A stretch of DNA of 64,000 nucleotides from Anaerocolumna sp. (lineage in GTDB: Bacteria; Bacillota; Clostridia; Lachnospirales; Lachnospiraceae): positions 24,581-88,580 of the forward strand of contig JARBTX010000009.1 of the NCBI GenBank assembly GCA_029239975.1, read 5' to 3'. Under the pieces are notes generated by a model. The model searched no databases and was not told where the DNA came from. It saw nothing but the letters and a program-made list of their open reading frames with translations. Within the stretch, counting starts at the first letter, position 1. Each line of letters opens with the position of its first letter. This document shows, piece after piece, positions 1 to 9,097 of this stretch. The position numbers were made by a program, and so were the translations under genes.

Positions 1-232
1 CATTTTTTTCAACAATATGTGATTTGGCATCTATATGTAATATTTCATTTGCATCAACCTCTAATATGTTACAGATTCCATACAATAATCCTAAATCTGG
101 TAAACTTTGACCTCGTTCCCATTTTGAAACAGCTTGAGCAGTTACACCTATTCTTGATGCAAATTCTTCTTGTGTCAAATTTTTATTTTGACGATAGATT
201 GTTATTCTCTCTCCAAATTTATTCATATCCAT
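1..232 (-). CDS. XRE-family HTH regulator, N-terminal part (cut by window edge)
   Basis: Reading leftwards from the ATG at 232, the frame stays open to the window edge and encodes a helix-turn-helix domain of the Cro/C1 (XRE) type, with the familiar stretch LTQEEFASRIGVTAQAVSKW at residues 19-38 followed by ERGQSLPDL. An AGGAG ribosome site lies about 6 bases before the ATG; a second ATG two codons later is less well placed. The C-terminal part, which would tell the ligand or partner, is outside the window. Its leader carries a sequence element (262-370) shared with the 2H phosphoesterase gene at 25.5 kb. It is probably a cytoplasmic DNA-binding repressor; its target is unknown. Confidence 0.85.
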   Translation of the reverse strand, partial: MDMNKFGERITIYRQNKNLTQEEFASRIGVTAQAVSKWERGQSLPDLGLLYGICNILEVDANEILHIDAKSHIVEKN

Positions 233-261
233 ACTTTTCTCCTATAGTTTATTCTTATAAA

Positions 262-370
262 CTATGCAATTGCGAAACATCGTAGAAATACTTATTGATT
301 ATACAATATATACGTGTTTTTAGTTAATCTTACCCCTAATGGCTACTGAAGCTAGAAAATTCGTATATAT
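262..370 (-). repeat. Dispersed leader element, copy 1
   Basis: This stretch upstream of the minus-strand XRE gene resembles 25533-25641. Both contain GCAATTGCGAAACAT about 35-50 bases before a start codon, and a TCTAGC...AAGATT block about 85 bases further upstream. Copy 1 is the less well preserved of the two; the hairpin that is clear in copy 2 is only partial here. It could be a leader RNA, a promoter/operator region or a mobile repeat. The rest of 233-590 shows no gene. Confidence 0.5.
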
Positions 371-590
371 TATATAATCAATTTGAAAAACTATAGAGTT
401 TCATAATCACCTAATTTAATAAGTAATATTCCAGTTATTTACCAATACGTACAACAACTAATTGTTTATCTTTCTCTCAACTACAGATTAGATTAACAAT
501 TTATAATCATTAGTAAACTTAATAATCCTATAAGTTTATATACTTATTCCTATTATCTCCATAAAAAGTTATTATTTGGATAAAAAACAT

Positions 591-619
591 TTGACATCAT
601 ATAATATATTGTGTTATAA
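591..619 (+). promoter_or_regulatory. sigma-A type promoter for the argS T-box transcript
   Basis: TTGACA at 591-596 and TTATAA at 614-619 are separated by exactly 17 bases. They lie just upstream of the T-box leader and face argS, so this is the likely start of the leader transcript. Confidence 0.65.
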
Positions 620-624
620 CCTAT

Positions 625-890
625 TAAAATAAATCATGTAAATACAATGAATCAGAGAAGTACAGATAAATCACTTGAAACAGCGAATCAAGGTATGGTG
701 AAAGCTTGATATCAATATTGGTCTGGAAAAGAGCTGTGGAGTAATCTCATAAAAATTGCTTATGCAAACATTGAGATCGTATATCTGCGTTAAAGATTTA
801 AGTGGCAATGTTGTATTTTTAATGTTGCAATTAGAGTGGTACCGCGAAACTTCGTCTCTTCTTAGAGACGGAGTTTTTTTTTATTCGTTT
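625..890 (+). promoter_or_regulatory. T-box leader of argS (tRNA-Arg sensing)
   Basis: The strongest signal is the T-box sequence AGAGTGGTACCGCG at 833-846, followed by a terminator hairpin (arms CGTCTC 853-858 and GAGACG 865-870) and a T-run. Upstream, 660-720 has the Stem I apical pattern with an AGCGA segment and GGTATGGTGAAAGC. T-boxes bind the uncharged cognate tRNA and switch from terminator to antiterminator. The specifier codon cannot be fixed by eye; AGA at 730-732, just after GGAAA, is a candidate and would fit arginine. The gene that follows is argS, which supports the call. Confidence 0.9.
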
Positions 891-909
891 ATACAGAAAG
901 GAGCATGTT

Positions 910-2583
910 ATGTTACATTTTAAAGAAGTAATCAAAAAAGAAATAGTAAGTAACTATCCGGATTTGGATGTTTTATTTTCAGAGTCTCCTGACATTGAAA
1001 TTGGACACCTATCAATTCCCTGTTTTCAATTTTCAAAAGTATTAAAAAGAGCTCCAAAAGAAATCGCAGAGACAATAGCAAACCTAATTAGACCGCTACC
1101 TTTTATAGACAAGGTTGTAATAACTGGTGGATACCTTAATTGTTTTATCAAAAATGATATCTTATTTGAAACTATCGTCACAGATGTACTATTAAAAAAA
1201 GAATCCTATGGCTCTAATAACAGTGGGAAAAATAAAACTGCTCTCATCGAACATACCAGTATTAATCCCAATGCTTCTCCACATGTTGGCAGAGCTAGGA
1301 ATGCTATCATCGGTGATACTATCGTTCGATTATTAAAATTTGAAGGTTATAAAACTGAAGTACATTACTTTGTAAATGATATCGGTAAGCAAATTGCAAT
1401 GCTTTTGCTTGGAACAAACCAGAAAGAAAATGTTACGTTTCAAGATCTACTAAACATTTATATTGAAATAAATAATAGGTTAAAAGAAAATCCTGAACTG
1501 GAAGACGATATCTTTACACTTTTATATCAATTAGAAAATGGAGACAAAACCGTAAAAGAACAATTTAGAGCTTTGGTTAACACTTGTATTCATGGGCAAA
1601 CGAGTATTTTAAAAGAGTTAGGTATAAATTATGACACCTTTGATTACGAATCCGATTATCTTTTTAATGATAGGTTAAATATTCTATTAAATGATTTAAA
1701 AGAAACAGGATATTTAGAAGAAGATTCTGAAGGACGTTTTGTTTTAAACCAATCAAAGTATAACTTACCAATGAAAGCTCCATATCTTGTACTAACAAGA
1801 AAAGATAAGACATCTTTGTACCCTCTTAGGGACATTGCTTATACTATTGATAAAGCAAAAAAGAACACGGATCGAAATATTATTATATTAGGAGAAGATC
1901 AAAAACTATACTTTAAGCAAATTGCTGCAGTTTTAGATCTTTTGGGTTACACGGCTCCTGAAGTAGTTCATTATTCTTTTGTATTATTATCGGAAGGTAA
2001 AATGGCGACTAGAAATGGTACGGTTGTCTTATTAGAAGATTTTATGAAGGAAGCATATGAAAAAGCAAAATCTGAAATTAAGAAACGTAGAGACACTGTA
2101 GATGAGTATTCTGCAAAAGCAATTGCTTATGGTGCAGTAAAATACTCCATATTAAAAACTTCCAATGATAAAAATGTAACTTTTGAATGGGAAAATGCTC
2201 TAAGCTTTGAAGGTGATTCTGGCCCTTATTTACAATATAGCCTTGCTAGAATATTTTCAATTTTACGAAATTGCAGTGATTCAGATCTTAAAAATCCTGA
2301 TTTTTCAAACTTAAATCAAAAGGAAGAAATTGAACTAATATTAGAAATTGCTAAAATGAATGAAATCGTTGAGTTAGCTACTAAAACCTTAAGCCCACAC
2401 ATTATAGCAAATTATTTGTATGGATTAACACAAAAATTTTCTCGTTTTTATCATCAACATTCTATTATTAATGCACCTAGTGATGAAATAAAAAACGCTA
2501 GACTACATCTGATTATGGCTGTAAAGCAAGTTTTAATCAATTGTTTTTATATACTTGGAATTGATTATGTGGAAACCATGTAG
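910..2583 (+). CDS. argS: Arginyl-tRNA synthetase
   Basis: This 557-residue cytoplasmic class I synthetase charges tRNA-Arg with arginine using ATP. The HIGH-type signature is present as NASPHVGRARNAIIGD near residues 118-133, with His-Val-Gly-Arg in place of the usual HVGH form. The KMSKS equivalent is degenerate (GKMATRNGT near 362-370), as is common in ArgRS. The N-terminal Arg-S domain and the C-terminal DALR anticodon domain (roughly 430-557, with EFEGDSGPYLQY-like text preceding it) are both present, so the length is normal. The ATG at 910 has a GGAG ribosome site. The gene is alone behind its T-box, and a bidirectional terminator follows at 2711-2760, so it should respond to arginyl-tRNA charging. 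Confidence 0.95.
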   Translation: MLHFKEVIKKEIVSNYPDLDVLFSESPDIEIGHLSIPCFQFSKVLKRAPKEIAETIANLIRPLPFIDKVVITGGYLNCFIKNDILFETIVTDVLLKKESYGSNNSGKNKTALIEHTSINPNASPHVGRARNAIIGDTIVRLLKFEGYKTEVHYFVNDIGKQIAMLLLGTNQKENVTFQDLLNIYIEINNRLKENPELEDDIFTLLYQLENGDKTVKEQFRALVNTCIHGQTSILKELGINYDTFDYESDYLFNDRLNILLNDLKETGYLEEDSEGRFVLNQSKYNLPMKAPYLVLTRKDKTSLYPLRDIAYTIDKAKKNTDRNIIILGEDQKLYFKQIAAVLDLLGYTAPEVVHYSFVLLSEGKMATRNGTVVLLEDFMKEAYEKAKSEIKKRRDTVDEYSAKAIAYGAVKYSILKTSNDKNVTFEWENALSFEGDSGPYLQYSLARIFSILRNCSDSDLKNPDFSNLNQKEEIELILEIAKMNEIVELATKTLSPHIIANYLYGLTQKFSRFYHQHSIINAPSDEIKNARLHLIMAVKQVLINCFYILGIDYVETM

Positions 2584-2710
2584 TAAGTAGCACTAGAATT
2601 TGTTCCCTAATTAACTAATTAGTTAGTTAATAAAATCAAAAGACATAAATAGGTTTACAATTAATCTTAATTTATTTATTAGGTTTAGTACACCTTAATA
2701 TAAATAAAAA

Positions 2711-2760
2711 AATTCCTATCAAAAACGCAATAGCACTAACTTGCATTCTTGATAGGAATT
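2711..2760. terminator. Bidirectional terminator between argS and the convergent glutaredoxin-like gene
   Basis: The arms AATTCCTATCAA (2711-2722) and TTGATAGGAATT (2749-2760) are perfect complements. A-rich sequence lies to the left and T-rich to the right, and the hairpin sits between two convergent genes. Confidence 0.8.
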
Positions 2761-2774
2761 TATAAGTATTATGA

Positions 2775-3092
2775 TTAGCAATTACCTTTACCATCAATCG
2801 AGCAAGCATTTACAACTGGCTCTCTATCTGTTTCATCAACTTCCATAAAATCTGTTAAATCAAAAGTTTTTGTTCCATCTTCTAGAATAAAAAATGGAAT
2901 ACCAATTCTACCACCTTCTATAACTGGTTCAAATACTTTATCGTGATCACGGTATGATAAAAATTCTTTTAATATTGTTGTACTTTCCGTAATATTTCTA
3001 TAGTCTAATTCTATATCTAGATTATTTTTCATAAGTTCTTTTGCTTCAACACAATCTGGACATATCTCAGCACCATACATAATAACTTTCAT
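2775..3092 (-). CDS. Glutaredoxin/thioredoxin-fold protein with CPDC motif
   Basis: This is a 105-residue cytoplasmic protein. It opens with a beta strand and the redox motif GAEICPDCVEAKELM, so CPDC stands where glutaredoxins have CPYC or CxxC. Further on, RIGIPFFILEDG contains the cis-proline region (IP) of the thioredoxin fold. The glutathione-binding residues are not obvious, so it may work with another thiol. Cys97 and Cys105 near the end are extra cysteines outside the active site. A strong AAGGAG site precedes the ATG. It probably acts as a small disulfide reductase; its substrate cannot be read from the neighbours. Confidence 0.8.
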   Translation of the reverse strand: MKVIMYGAEICPDCVEAKELMKNNLDIELDYRNITESTTILKEFLSYRDHDKVFEPVIEGGRIGIPFFILEDGTKTFDLTDFMEVDETDREPVVNACSIDGKGNC

Positions 3093-3180
3093 AAGTGTCT
3101 CCTTCTTTCCGTCTAAGTATTGTATCTATTTATTAGATATAGAGATTATAACCTATATTCATAGAAAATGCTATGTATAA

Positions 3181-4131
3181 TTAATGCTCTACAAGATATT
3201 GCTCTAATTCATTATTACTTTCCATTAAAACATCAAATGCTTTTGCTTTTACATCATCTATTTTTTTTACCCATTCTTTTTCATTATCCATATACTCACA
3301 TTCAAATATTTTACTAGACAATGTATTTATAATTCGATATGCAGCTACAGAATGACTATTGTCTGGATTACTATTATCAGCTTCCATAAGTATATACTTT
3401 ATTTTTTCTGCGTCAGGCCAGTATATTAATTCTACCAATTTAGCCCGGTATTCCAATTGGGTTGATGATATATCTTTATACTTATTTTTATCATAGGCAT
3501 GTTGCGCTTCATGCTTTAAAAAAGAGATTTGAAATACATTTTCCTCCTTATTATCATATGAGCTTTTTACACAGTACAACATTCCATTGTCATCTGCCCA
3601 ACCACCAACTCCAGAATTTCCAAAGGATAAAAAATCCAACCAGCTTCTTGATATAAAACCATCCATCATAACGATAGTATATGGTTGTATACCTGTTGGT
3701 AACTCTACATCATAAGTTACCTTTGTTGAGCTTTTCCATATATATGGACCAAAAAAGCCTTGCGTACTTCCGCCTAAGAATTCATATCCTTCTGCATTTA
3801 CAATCTTAGCAATCTCATCTTCAATTGTTTCATCTTTTTGTAACTCAGGGTTTGAACCACAATGTACCCATAACTCATTAAAAAGCTGATATTCTGCTTC
3901 CTTATCAGAAACTTCATTCCAAAATATATTTCTATAATATTTCTGATATATATTATCAATTAAACCTAATACTTCATTGTCTGTTCTTGGATAATATTCA
4001 CCATTTTCAAAAATATTAATATAACCTTCAAGCCACTCTTTCTTTTCAGGACAACTTTTAAGATAATTCATTGCTTCACGTAATTGTCCTTTTAATAAGT
4101 ATGAACCAAATTCTTTTTTATCATAATTCAT
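3181..4131 (-). CDS. Hypothetical protein with HExxH zinc-protease-like motif
   Basis: I do not recognise this 316-residue family. It has no signal peptide or membrane segment. The N-terminal 100 residues look helical. The middle (about 115-190) is rich in Gly/Trp/Phe and may be beta. At about residue 208 it contains FLKHEAQHAYDKNKY, whose HEAQH matches the HExxH zinc site of gluzincin-like peptidases. A possible third ligand is a Glu further on (LEYRAKLVELIY, about 20 residues later, the right spacing for a gluzincin). This suggests a cytoplasmic metallopeptidase, but only the motif supports it. The start has a good AAGGAG site. It lies alone between a glutaredoxin-like gene and an AraC-type regulator. 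Confidence 0.7.
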   Translation of the reverse strand: MNYDKKEFGSYLLKGQLREAMNYLKSCPEKKEWLEGYINIFENGEYYPRTDNEVLGLIDNIYQKYYRNIFWNEVSDKEAEYQLFNELWVHCGSNPELQKDETIEDEIAKIVNAEGYEFLGGSTQGFFGPYIWKSSTKVTYDVELPTGIQPYTIVMMDGFISRSWLDFLSFGNSGVGGWADDNGMLYCVKSSYDNKEENVFQISFLKHEAQHAYDKNKYKDISSTQLEYRAKLVELIYWPDAEKIKYILMEADNSNPDNSHSVAAYRIINTLSSKIFECEYMDNEKEWVKKIDDVKAKAFDVLMESNNELEQYLVEH

Positions 4132-4221
4132 AATGAATTTCTCCTTTTTTACTTAAGTAACAGATGAATATTATACTCAATTTATTGTCTAATTTAGTTT
4201 TAATACTTTATACCTATTTCA

Positions 4222-5010
4222 TTACTCAAAAAACTTCAGTACACTACCATCAATAGTAGTAATACAACAAGACTTAGTACCCCATGGTTCCGTTACAACT
4301 TCCGTAATTTGGTTCCAACCATTCTTTTTTACATATTGATATAACTGTTCGACACCTTGTACTAACATAAATCCAACCATTATTTGCTGTGGTTCCCCAC
4401 GAAACATATGAATTCCTGTAAAGGGAGCAATATGGAGTGCTTCAATCTCTATTGGAATATTATTAACACAACCATAATCACCATTACCATTTTCGTCTCT
4501 CGCTTCAATTTGGCCATACCAGCCAAGTATCTCAGTAAACCACTTTAATGTCTTATCCATATCCAACGTATAATATACTGCTCCTGTTTCCTTTACTACA
4601 TAACCTCTTTCACTAAAATCGCTCATAAATGCTTTTCCTCCTGATAGATTTGATTTTACAATTATTCGCGAGAATGCATTTAAATTGGAATGATTTTTTC
4701 TAGCATCCGATGGCGTTATACCATGAAATCTAGTAAATGCCCTTGTAAAGCTCTCATTCGTTTCATAACCATACTTAACCGCTATATCCAAGATATTAAT
4801 GTCTGTGTCTACTACATCATACCCAGATAATGTCATTCTTCGATTTCTAATATATTCACTAACCGTACAATCGCAAAGCATGGTAAATACTTTTTGAAAG
4901 TAGAACTGAGACGAAAAAACCCTTTTCGCAAGGAAATCAATTGTTAAATCATCTTGAATATGGTTTTCAATATAATCAATGGTTTCTTGAATGCTTTTTA
5001 CCCAATTCAC
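4222..5010 (-). CDS. AraC-family regulator fused to a glyoxalase/VOC-like domain
   Basis: Residues 1-105 form an AraC-type double HTH: TIDFLAKRVFSSQFYFQKVF is the first helix pair and NILDIAVKYGYETNESFTRAF with FHGITPSDARK is the conserved second one. Residues 140-262 look like a vicinal-oxygen-chelate (glyoxalase/bleomycin-resistance) domain, with KTLKWFTEILGWYG, IPIEIEALHIAP and the closing GSVLKFFE. AraC proteins usually sense a small ligand with the extra domain, here placed at the C terminus. The start is a GTG with an AAGGAGG site 8 bases upstream. Target genes are unknown; autoregulation is possible. Confidence 0.85.
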   Translation of the reverse strand: MNWVKSIQETIDYIENHIQDDLTIDFLAKRVFSSQFYFQKVFTMLCDCTVSEYIRNRRMTLSGYDVVDTDINILDIAVKYGYETNESFTRAFTRFHGITPSDARKNHSNLNAFSRIIVKSNLSGGKAFMSDFSERGYVVKETGAVYYTLDMDKTLKWFTEILGWYGQIEARDENGNGDYGCVNNIPIEIEALHIAPFTGIHMFRGEPQQIMVGFMLVQGVEQLYQYVKKNGWNQITEVVTEPWGTKSCCITTIDGSVLKFFE

Positions 5011-5123
5011 ATTCTCACCTCCTTACAATCAAAATGATACCAGATACATTCCTTCGTTTCTTGATAAACCATGCACAGTTTTGTTCTATAACTATTAGAA
5101 TTAATAAAAGATTTATTTATTTA

Positions 5124-5848
5124 TTATTTATTTATCTCTTTTAAACATATATCCAAAGCTTCTTCTGATTTACATGTGGTATCAGGACGTGCACCAGAAA
5201 CACCGTTACAAGACCCATCACTATTTAAACCATAAAATAAATCAAATCGGAATATAAATCCACTATTTGGAGTAGCAAACAATGCAGGATCTCCATAACA
5301 CTGGTCACCACCAGTTGCTTCACCAATTAACTTGAGGATAGCTGTGATTCAATCTTATTTGGTGATTCTCCCATTACAGGTACACTATCAGTGGGTGTAG
5401 CCAACTCAAAGATTCCTTTATAAGGATTCATTGCTCCGTACATGGCCTTTGCACTCGGATTTTTAAATACTTTATCCCATGGTTTATAATCTATATAGAT
5501 ATCTTTTAAGTTTATAAATGCACCCGGGCTAAGATAACTAAGGTGTCCATATGAATTGCCTAAATCTTTAAGATACTGGCTAATTAAATTTAAAAACTCT
5601 ATGGTATCGTGAGACGAAGTAACCTTATCCATATATTCATCTTGCAACGCTTTTCTATCGATTCCATCTGCTTCTAACTCAGCCCAATATGGATAAAGTT
5701 CATCCATTGTATTAATTATATAATTAAAATCTTCTAATTTTTCTTCTTTTGTCATTGATGCTATGTCATCAACATAAGTGATTTTCTTGCATCCAGTGAG
5801 TGTCATAAGTAAGATTATAAAACTACATACAATTATTAATTTCTTCAT
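5124..5848 (-). pseudogene. Decayed S41-family (C-terminal processing) peptidase lipoprotein
   Basis: The first 165 residues are an intact start: a lipoprotein signal (MKKLIIVCSFIILLMTLTGC) and the N-terminal helical region often found before S41 protease domains. The reading frame then breaks near 5330-5350. From 5331 down to the stop at 5124-5126 another frame encodes a typical S41 C-terminal piece, with GEATGGDQCYGDP, NSGFIFRFD and ALDICLKEI. The central part with the catalytic Ser/Lys is missing, so an internal deletion plus frameshift has removed activity. The 173-residue ORF now ends in frame-shifted residues. The original protein would have been an exported, lipid-anchored protease. 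Confidence 0.8.
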
Positions 5849-6083
5849 TATAATCCCCTCTACCTATATTAATTACCCTGTTGCATCTTTGATTTATGGC
5901 TAAGTCCAAACTTTAAATTTAAAACTTAAAGTGGAAGTTTGAAACGCTTTATTATAAACCTTTGTTAATTACATTTGAATATGCATAATCTTAATTTCAT
6001 CTGCACATTACCAATTACTTTATCTTCGAGTTGATATTTAATACTCTCCATATACACAAATAAATTATATAAATGCTGCTTAT

Positions 6084-6932
6084 CTATAGAATCATACTAT
6101 CTTCCATATTAAAATGCATTCTTCCGTCTTTCGTAGAAACATACGGCTTCCGATTTTCTATATACTTGTAATCATCTAATTTTGATAAACAATTTCTCAT
6201 AACATAAACGCCAAATGGTGTTGCATATTTGTCATGATCACTATTTAAAATATAAGATTTTCTTAGTAAGTTAGGTAAGGCAATCTTTTCTGTCTCAGTG
6301 GTACAATTGGTTGAATATCGCTCGATTTCTCTTTTTGAGATTCCAATCGGAAGCTCAGATAACGTCAACCAATAATAGAACAAAGTACCAGAATGTCTCT
6401 TTTTCGTATGCATATTAACTTTTATTCCATTTATGAGTTTCTCCATCCACTGAACTTCAAGTGGAAATGCAGTATTTAGAAATCTTAAAGTTACAATTGA
6501 TAAATCAAAACACTCTCCAGTTGGACAAAATCTACCAAAACAAGTATTTTTTAATCTATCATAAGTCACTTTCAGCATATCTCCTACCATTTCATCTTCG
6601 CTACAGAATAGTGCTAATAGTCTGAGTATTTCTAATTCATAAGAATTTCCTGATAATAATTGTGTCTTTGGTGTGACAGTTGATACTGTTACTAACTTTT
6701 CTGCAGTATGATAGAAAATCGGATTCATGTTAGCAGATTTTTCATGATTTACTTGTTTTAACTTTGCTAAATCTGCATTGTTAATAAAGTTATTACAAAT
6801 TAAGTTGATATCTGCATCTGTAAATTTACCGCCAGTAATGATATCCAAATTAGCTTTCATCATCATTTCATAAACAGACAATCCATGATACCCATTCCAA
6901 ATACTTTTTAACATTTCAGTATATGCACTCAT
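6084..6932 (-). CDS. Hypothetical protein, unknown family
   Basis: This 282-residue soluble protein matches no family I know. It is mainly helical and repeatedly contains Asn/Leu/Lys-rich helices (DADINLICNNFINNADL, EDEMVGDMLKVTYDRLKN), with two Cys close together (CFGRFCPTGECFD near residue 130) that might bind a metal. The chosen start is the ATG at 6932, because AGGAGAAA lies 6-8 bases before it; an upstream ATG at 6950 has no such site. It stands alone between the broken S41 gene and a hydrolase, with no operon partner. Confidence 0.65.
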   Translation of the reverse strand: MSAYTEMLKSIWNGYHGLSVYEMMMKANLDIITGGKFTDADINLICNNFINNADLAKLKQVNHEKSANMNPIFYHTAEKLVTVSTVTPKTQLLSGNSYELEILRLLALFCSEDEMVGDMLKVTYDRLKNTCFGRFCPTGECFDLSIVTLRFLNTAFPLEVQWMEKLINGIKVNMHTKKRHSGTLFYYWLTLSELPIGISKREIERYSTNCTTETEKIALPNLLRKSYILNSDHDKYATPFGVYVMRNCLSKLDDYKYIENRKPYVSTKDGRMHFNMEDSMIL

Positions 6933-7132
6933 AATATTTCTCCTGTACAATTTATTTCATTTATTATGTTTAACGATGTACATAACACCTTATTTTACCA
7001 TATTAGTACATTTAATTCTACCATTTATTACCTATTCAAATTATCAGATGTCCATAAATTAATGTACGTAACTTTGTACATTTTTAGCTCGTCGAAACGT
7101 AATAGTAAAAGATTTGCTACCACTATTATAAT

Positions 7133-7158
7133 AAAAGCGGACCATTCGGTCCGCTTTT
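7133..7158 (-). terminator. Intrinsic terminator after the hydrolase gene
   Basis: A perfect 11-bp stem (AAAAGCGGACC 7133-7143, GGTCCGCTTTT 7148-7158) with an ATTC loop lies about 40 bases past the stop of the gene ending at 7198. Confidence 0.85.
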
Positions 7159-7197
7159 AACAATATAAATAAATAAATTCATCGTAAATATCTACGC

Positions 7198-8106
7198 TTA
7201 GATTATATTTAAAACATGATATTCCCTTCCTAATTTTTCTGGGAACTGATGGCGTAAATCCTGCTGCCAAGTAATATTTACCTTTACATCATTTTTCTTC
7301 ATGTTATCATATAATTTTGCAGCCATCTCTTTGCAATCCAAGTCTAGTTCTCCACAATAAATGTTCACACCTATTTGTTTCTCTTTGCATCTATCAATGA
7401 TTCGTTGTAGATTCTCATTGATAAAAGGAATCCATGGTGATTGTAATAGTATCTCGTCACATGTTATATCTGTCAATGTAATAGCTCTTAATATCATATC
7501 GCAACCAGCAGAAAATCCTGCAAGGTATTTATGCTTATAATCATTCCACTGGATTTGACTGATACAATCATTTACTTGTTTGTAATCTACATCATCATAA
7601 TTCCAACGAAATCTTTCAAAGGAATCTACTGTATGAGATTGTAGTGTCTCAATCTGAAGATCACTATGCTCTAACTGTTTCCATGTATTTTTCGATATTT
7701 CTGCTGTTTGTCCATTTCCATGTAAACTAAGTAATATGTTATTCTTCTCTTTACTTTTCCATGTCCATGAAGTTTTTGATTGATTCAATGCTTCATTATA
7801 TCGATTGTCCGAAATATTTTTAAGTCTTATAAATTCCTGATTCTCCATAATTGGAATTAAATCATCATCTTCTAATACTTCTGGTCGATACCAATATCCG
7901 TGCTCTTCTACTGAATTTCCCAGATGGCCAATTGCTGCTTCATAATCACCAGCACCGGATGCCAAACAACATAAAAAATACCATACTGCCTGATAGTCTC
8001 CTTTACCTAATGCATCTTGGTTATCCAACAGGTATTCATATGCCAGTTTATAACCTTGATTTTCCGCTATTTCTAAAGTCTTTTCTAATAAAATATCTTC
8101 GTTCAT
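7198..8106 (-). CDS. Alpha/beta-hydrolase (esterase/peptidase-like) with N-terminal TPR-like region
   Basis: The first 100 residues look like two to three TPR-type helices (KTLEIAENQGYKLAYEYLL, YFLCCLASGAGDYEAAIGHL). The rest is an alpha/beta-hydrolase: NNILLSLHGNGQT forms the oxyanion-hole region, KYLAGFSAGCDMILR carries the GxSxG nucleophile, ELDLDCKEMA is a plausible acid site and DLRHQFP supplies the His. The substrate is unknown; the layout resembles carboxylesterase/dienelactone-hydrolase relatives. The likely start is the ATG at 8106, behind AAGGGGA. The CPBP protease gene is 20 bases upstream in the same direction, so the two may be co-transcribed. Confidence 0.75.
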   Translation of the reverse strand: MNEDILLEKTLEIAENQGYKLAYEYLLDNQDALGKGDYQAVWYFLCCLASGAGDYEAAIGHLGNSVEEHGYWYRPEVLEDDDLIPIMENQEFIRLKNISDNRYNEALNQSKTSWTWKSKEKNNILLSLHGNGQTAEISKNTWKQLEHSDLQIETLQSHTVDSFERFRWNYDDVDYKQVNDCISQIQWNDYKHKYLAGFSAGCDMILRAITLTDITCDEILLQSPWIPFINENLQRIIDRCKEKQIGVNIYCGELDLDCKEMAAKLYDNMKKNDVKVNITWQQDLRHQFPEKLGREYHVLNII

Positions 8107-8126
8107 CAAATTCCCCTTTATATCAT

Positions 8127-8864
8127 TTATACAAACATTGCATAACTAAAGTCCATAATAGTATGTGTAACTATAGGCGCAATGAGATTATTGCTTTTTC
8201 TATATATAAATACTAAATAAATATGTATAACACAGGTTGTAATTAAGTGACTCATATCAGATAGAATAAAATCTACAAAAGACATATTGGCTTTTAACAT
8301 TTGAAACGGGATGTGCATGAATCCAAATAATAAACCAACGACTACCATCCCTAGCCATTTATTAATAATAAGTCCTTGAATCCTCGTTTGTAAGAATCCA
8401 CGAAATGCTAATTCTTCTGAGAATGCAATACAGATAAAAAAGTATAAAAAAGTCCATAACAAATCAAAAAAATTAGGATTAATCTTCATACCACCACTAA
8501 TTGGACCTATCATATTTAAAATGGTAAATGGAATGGAACCTATTACTCCTATTAAAATTGAACGGATAGTGCTATTAGCATTTAACCCTATACTACTTAT
8601 ACTATGTTTTCTAATCTTTAAAATAATAAATATGGGTAATATTTCAATTATTACAAATGGAATATAAAATAAAAACCGAAAAAAAGGTTTGCTACTAAAA
8701 TTACTCCCTAAGTTTTCATATATCTGTGTTTTAAATAATAGTAATCCAAATAAGAAAATTGTTAGCATATAATAAAGAAAGTAAATAATGCTATAAATTC
8801 CATCCTTTTTCTTAATCTGTTGTTTTAGATTTGTATCAAAACTTACTTTAAAAAATCCATTCAA
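8127..8864 (-). CDS. CPBP-family intramembrane metalloprotease (CAAX/Abi-like)
   Basis: This 245-residue membrane protein has about six to eight hydrophobic segments. Motif 1, EELAFRGFLQTRIQG (about 145-160), and motif 2, FGFMHIPF (about 180), are the glutamate and histidine metal sites of the CPBP (ABI/CAAX) family. In bacteria such proteins often serve bacteriocin immunity, anti-sigma processing or unknown roles, so no specific substrate is claimed. The start appears to be a TTG at 8864 preceded by AGGGGG; no ATG is well placed. Confidence 0.85.
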   Translation of the reverse strand: MNGFFKVSFDTNLKQQIKKKDGIYSIIYFLYYMLTIFLFGLLLFKTQIYENLGSNFSSKPFFRFLFYIPFVIIEILPIFIILKIRKHSISSIGLNANSTIRSILIGVIGSIPFTILNMIGPISGGMKINPNFFDLLWTFLYFFICIAFSEELAFRGFLQTRIQGLIINKWLGMVVVGLLFGFMHIPFQMLKANMSFVDFILSDMSHLITTCVIHIYLVFIYRKSNNLIAPIVTHTIMDFSYAMFV

Positions 8865-9044
8865 AATATAGCCCCCTAATTATTTTATTCATTTTGATTA
8901 TTTAATTTGTTACTTACATAGTAATGTATATGTTATAATGTGTCAATTTTAATTACAGTTAATATTTTAAGGTAAATCTATAAATGTCATACTCCCCTCC
9001 CCCTATGTTAATTATACAAAATAGTATAAAAGGATAATATATAT

Positions 9045-9094
9045 AAATGGATAGTAGCTAAGTGCAAGATACACACGTTATCTACTATCCATTT
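9045..9094 (-). terminator. Hairpin after the first GGDEF/HD-GYP gene
   Basis: The arms AAATGGATAGTAG (9045-9057) and CTACTATCCATTT (9082-9094) are perfect complements and lie right behind the stop at 9098. A related hairpin follows the paralogous gene at about 15945-15985. Confidence 0.7.
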
Positions 9095-9097
9095 TAT

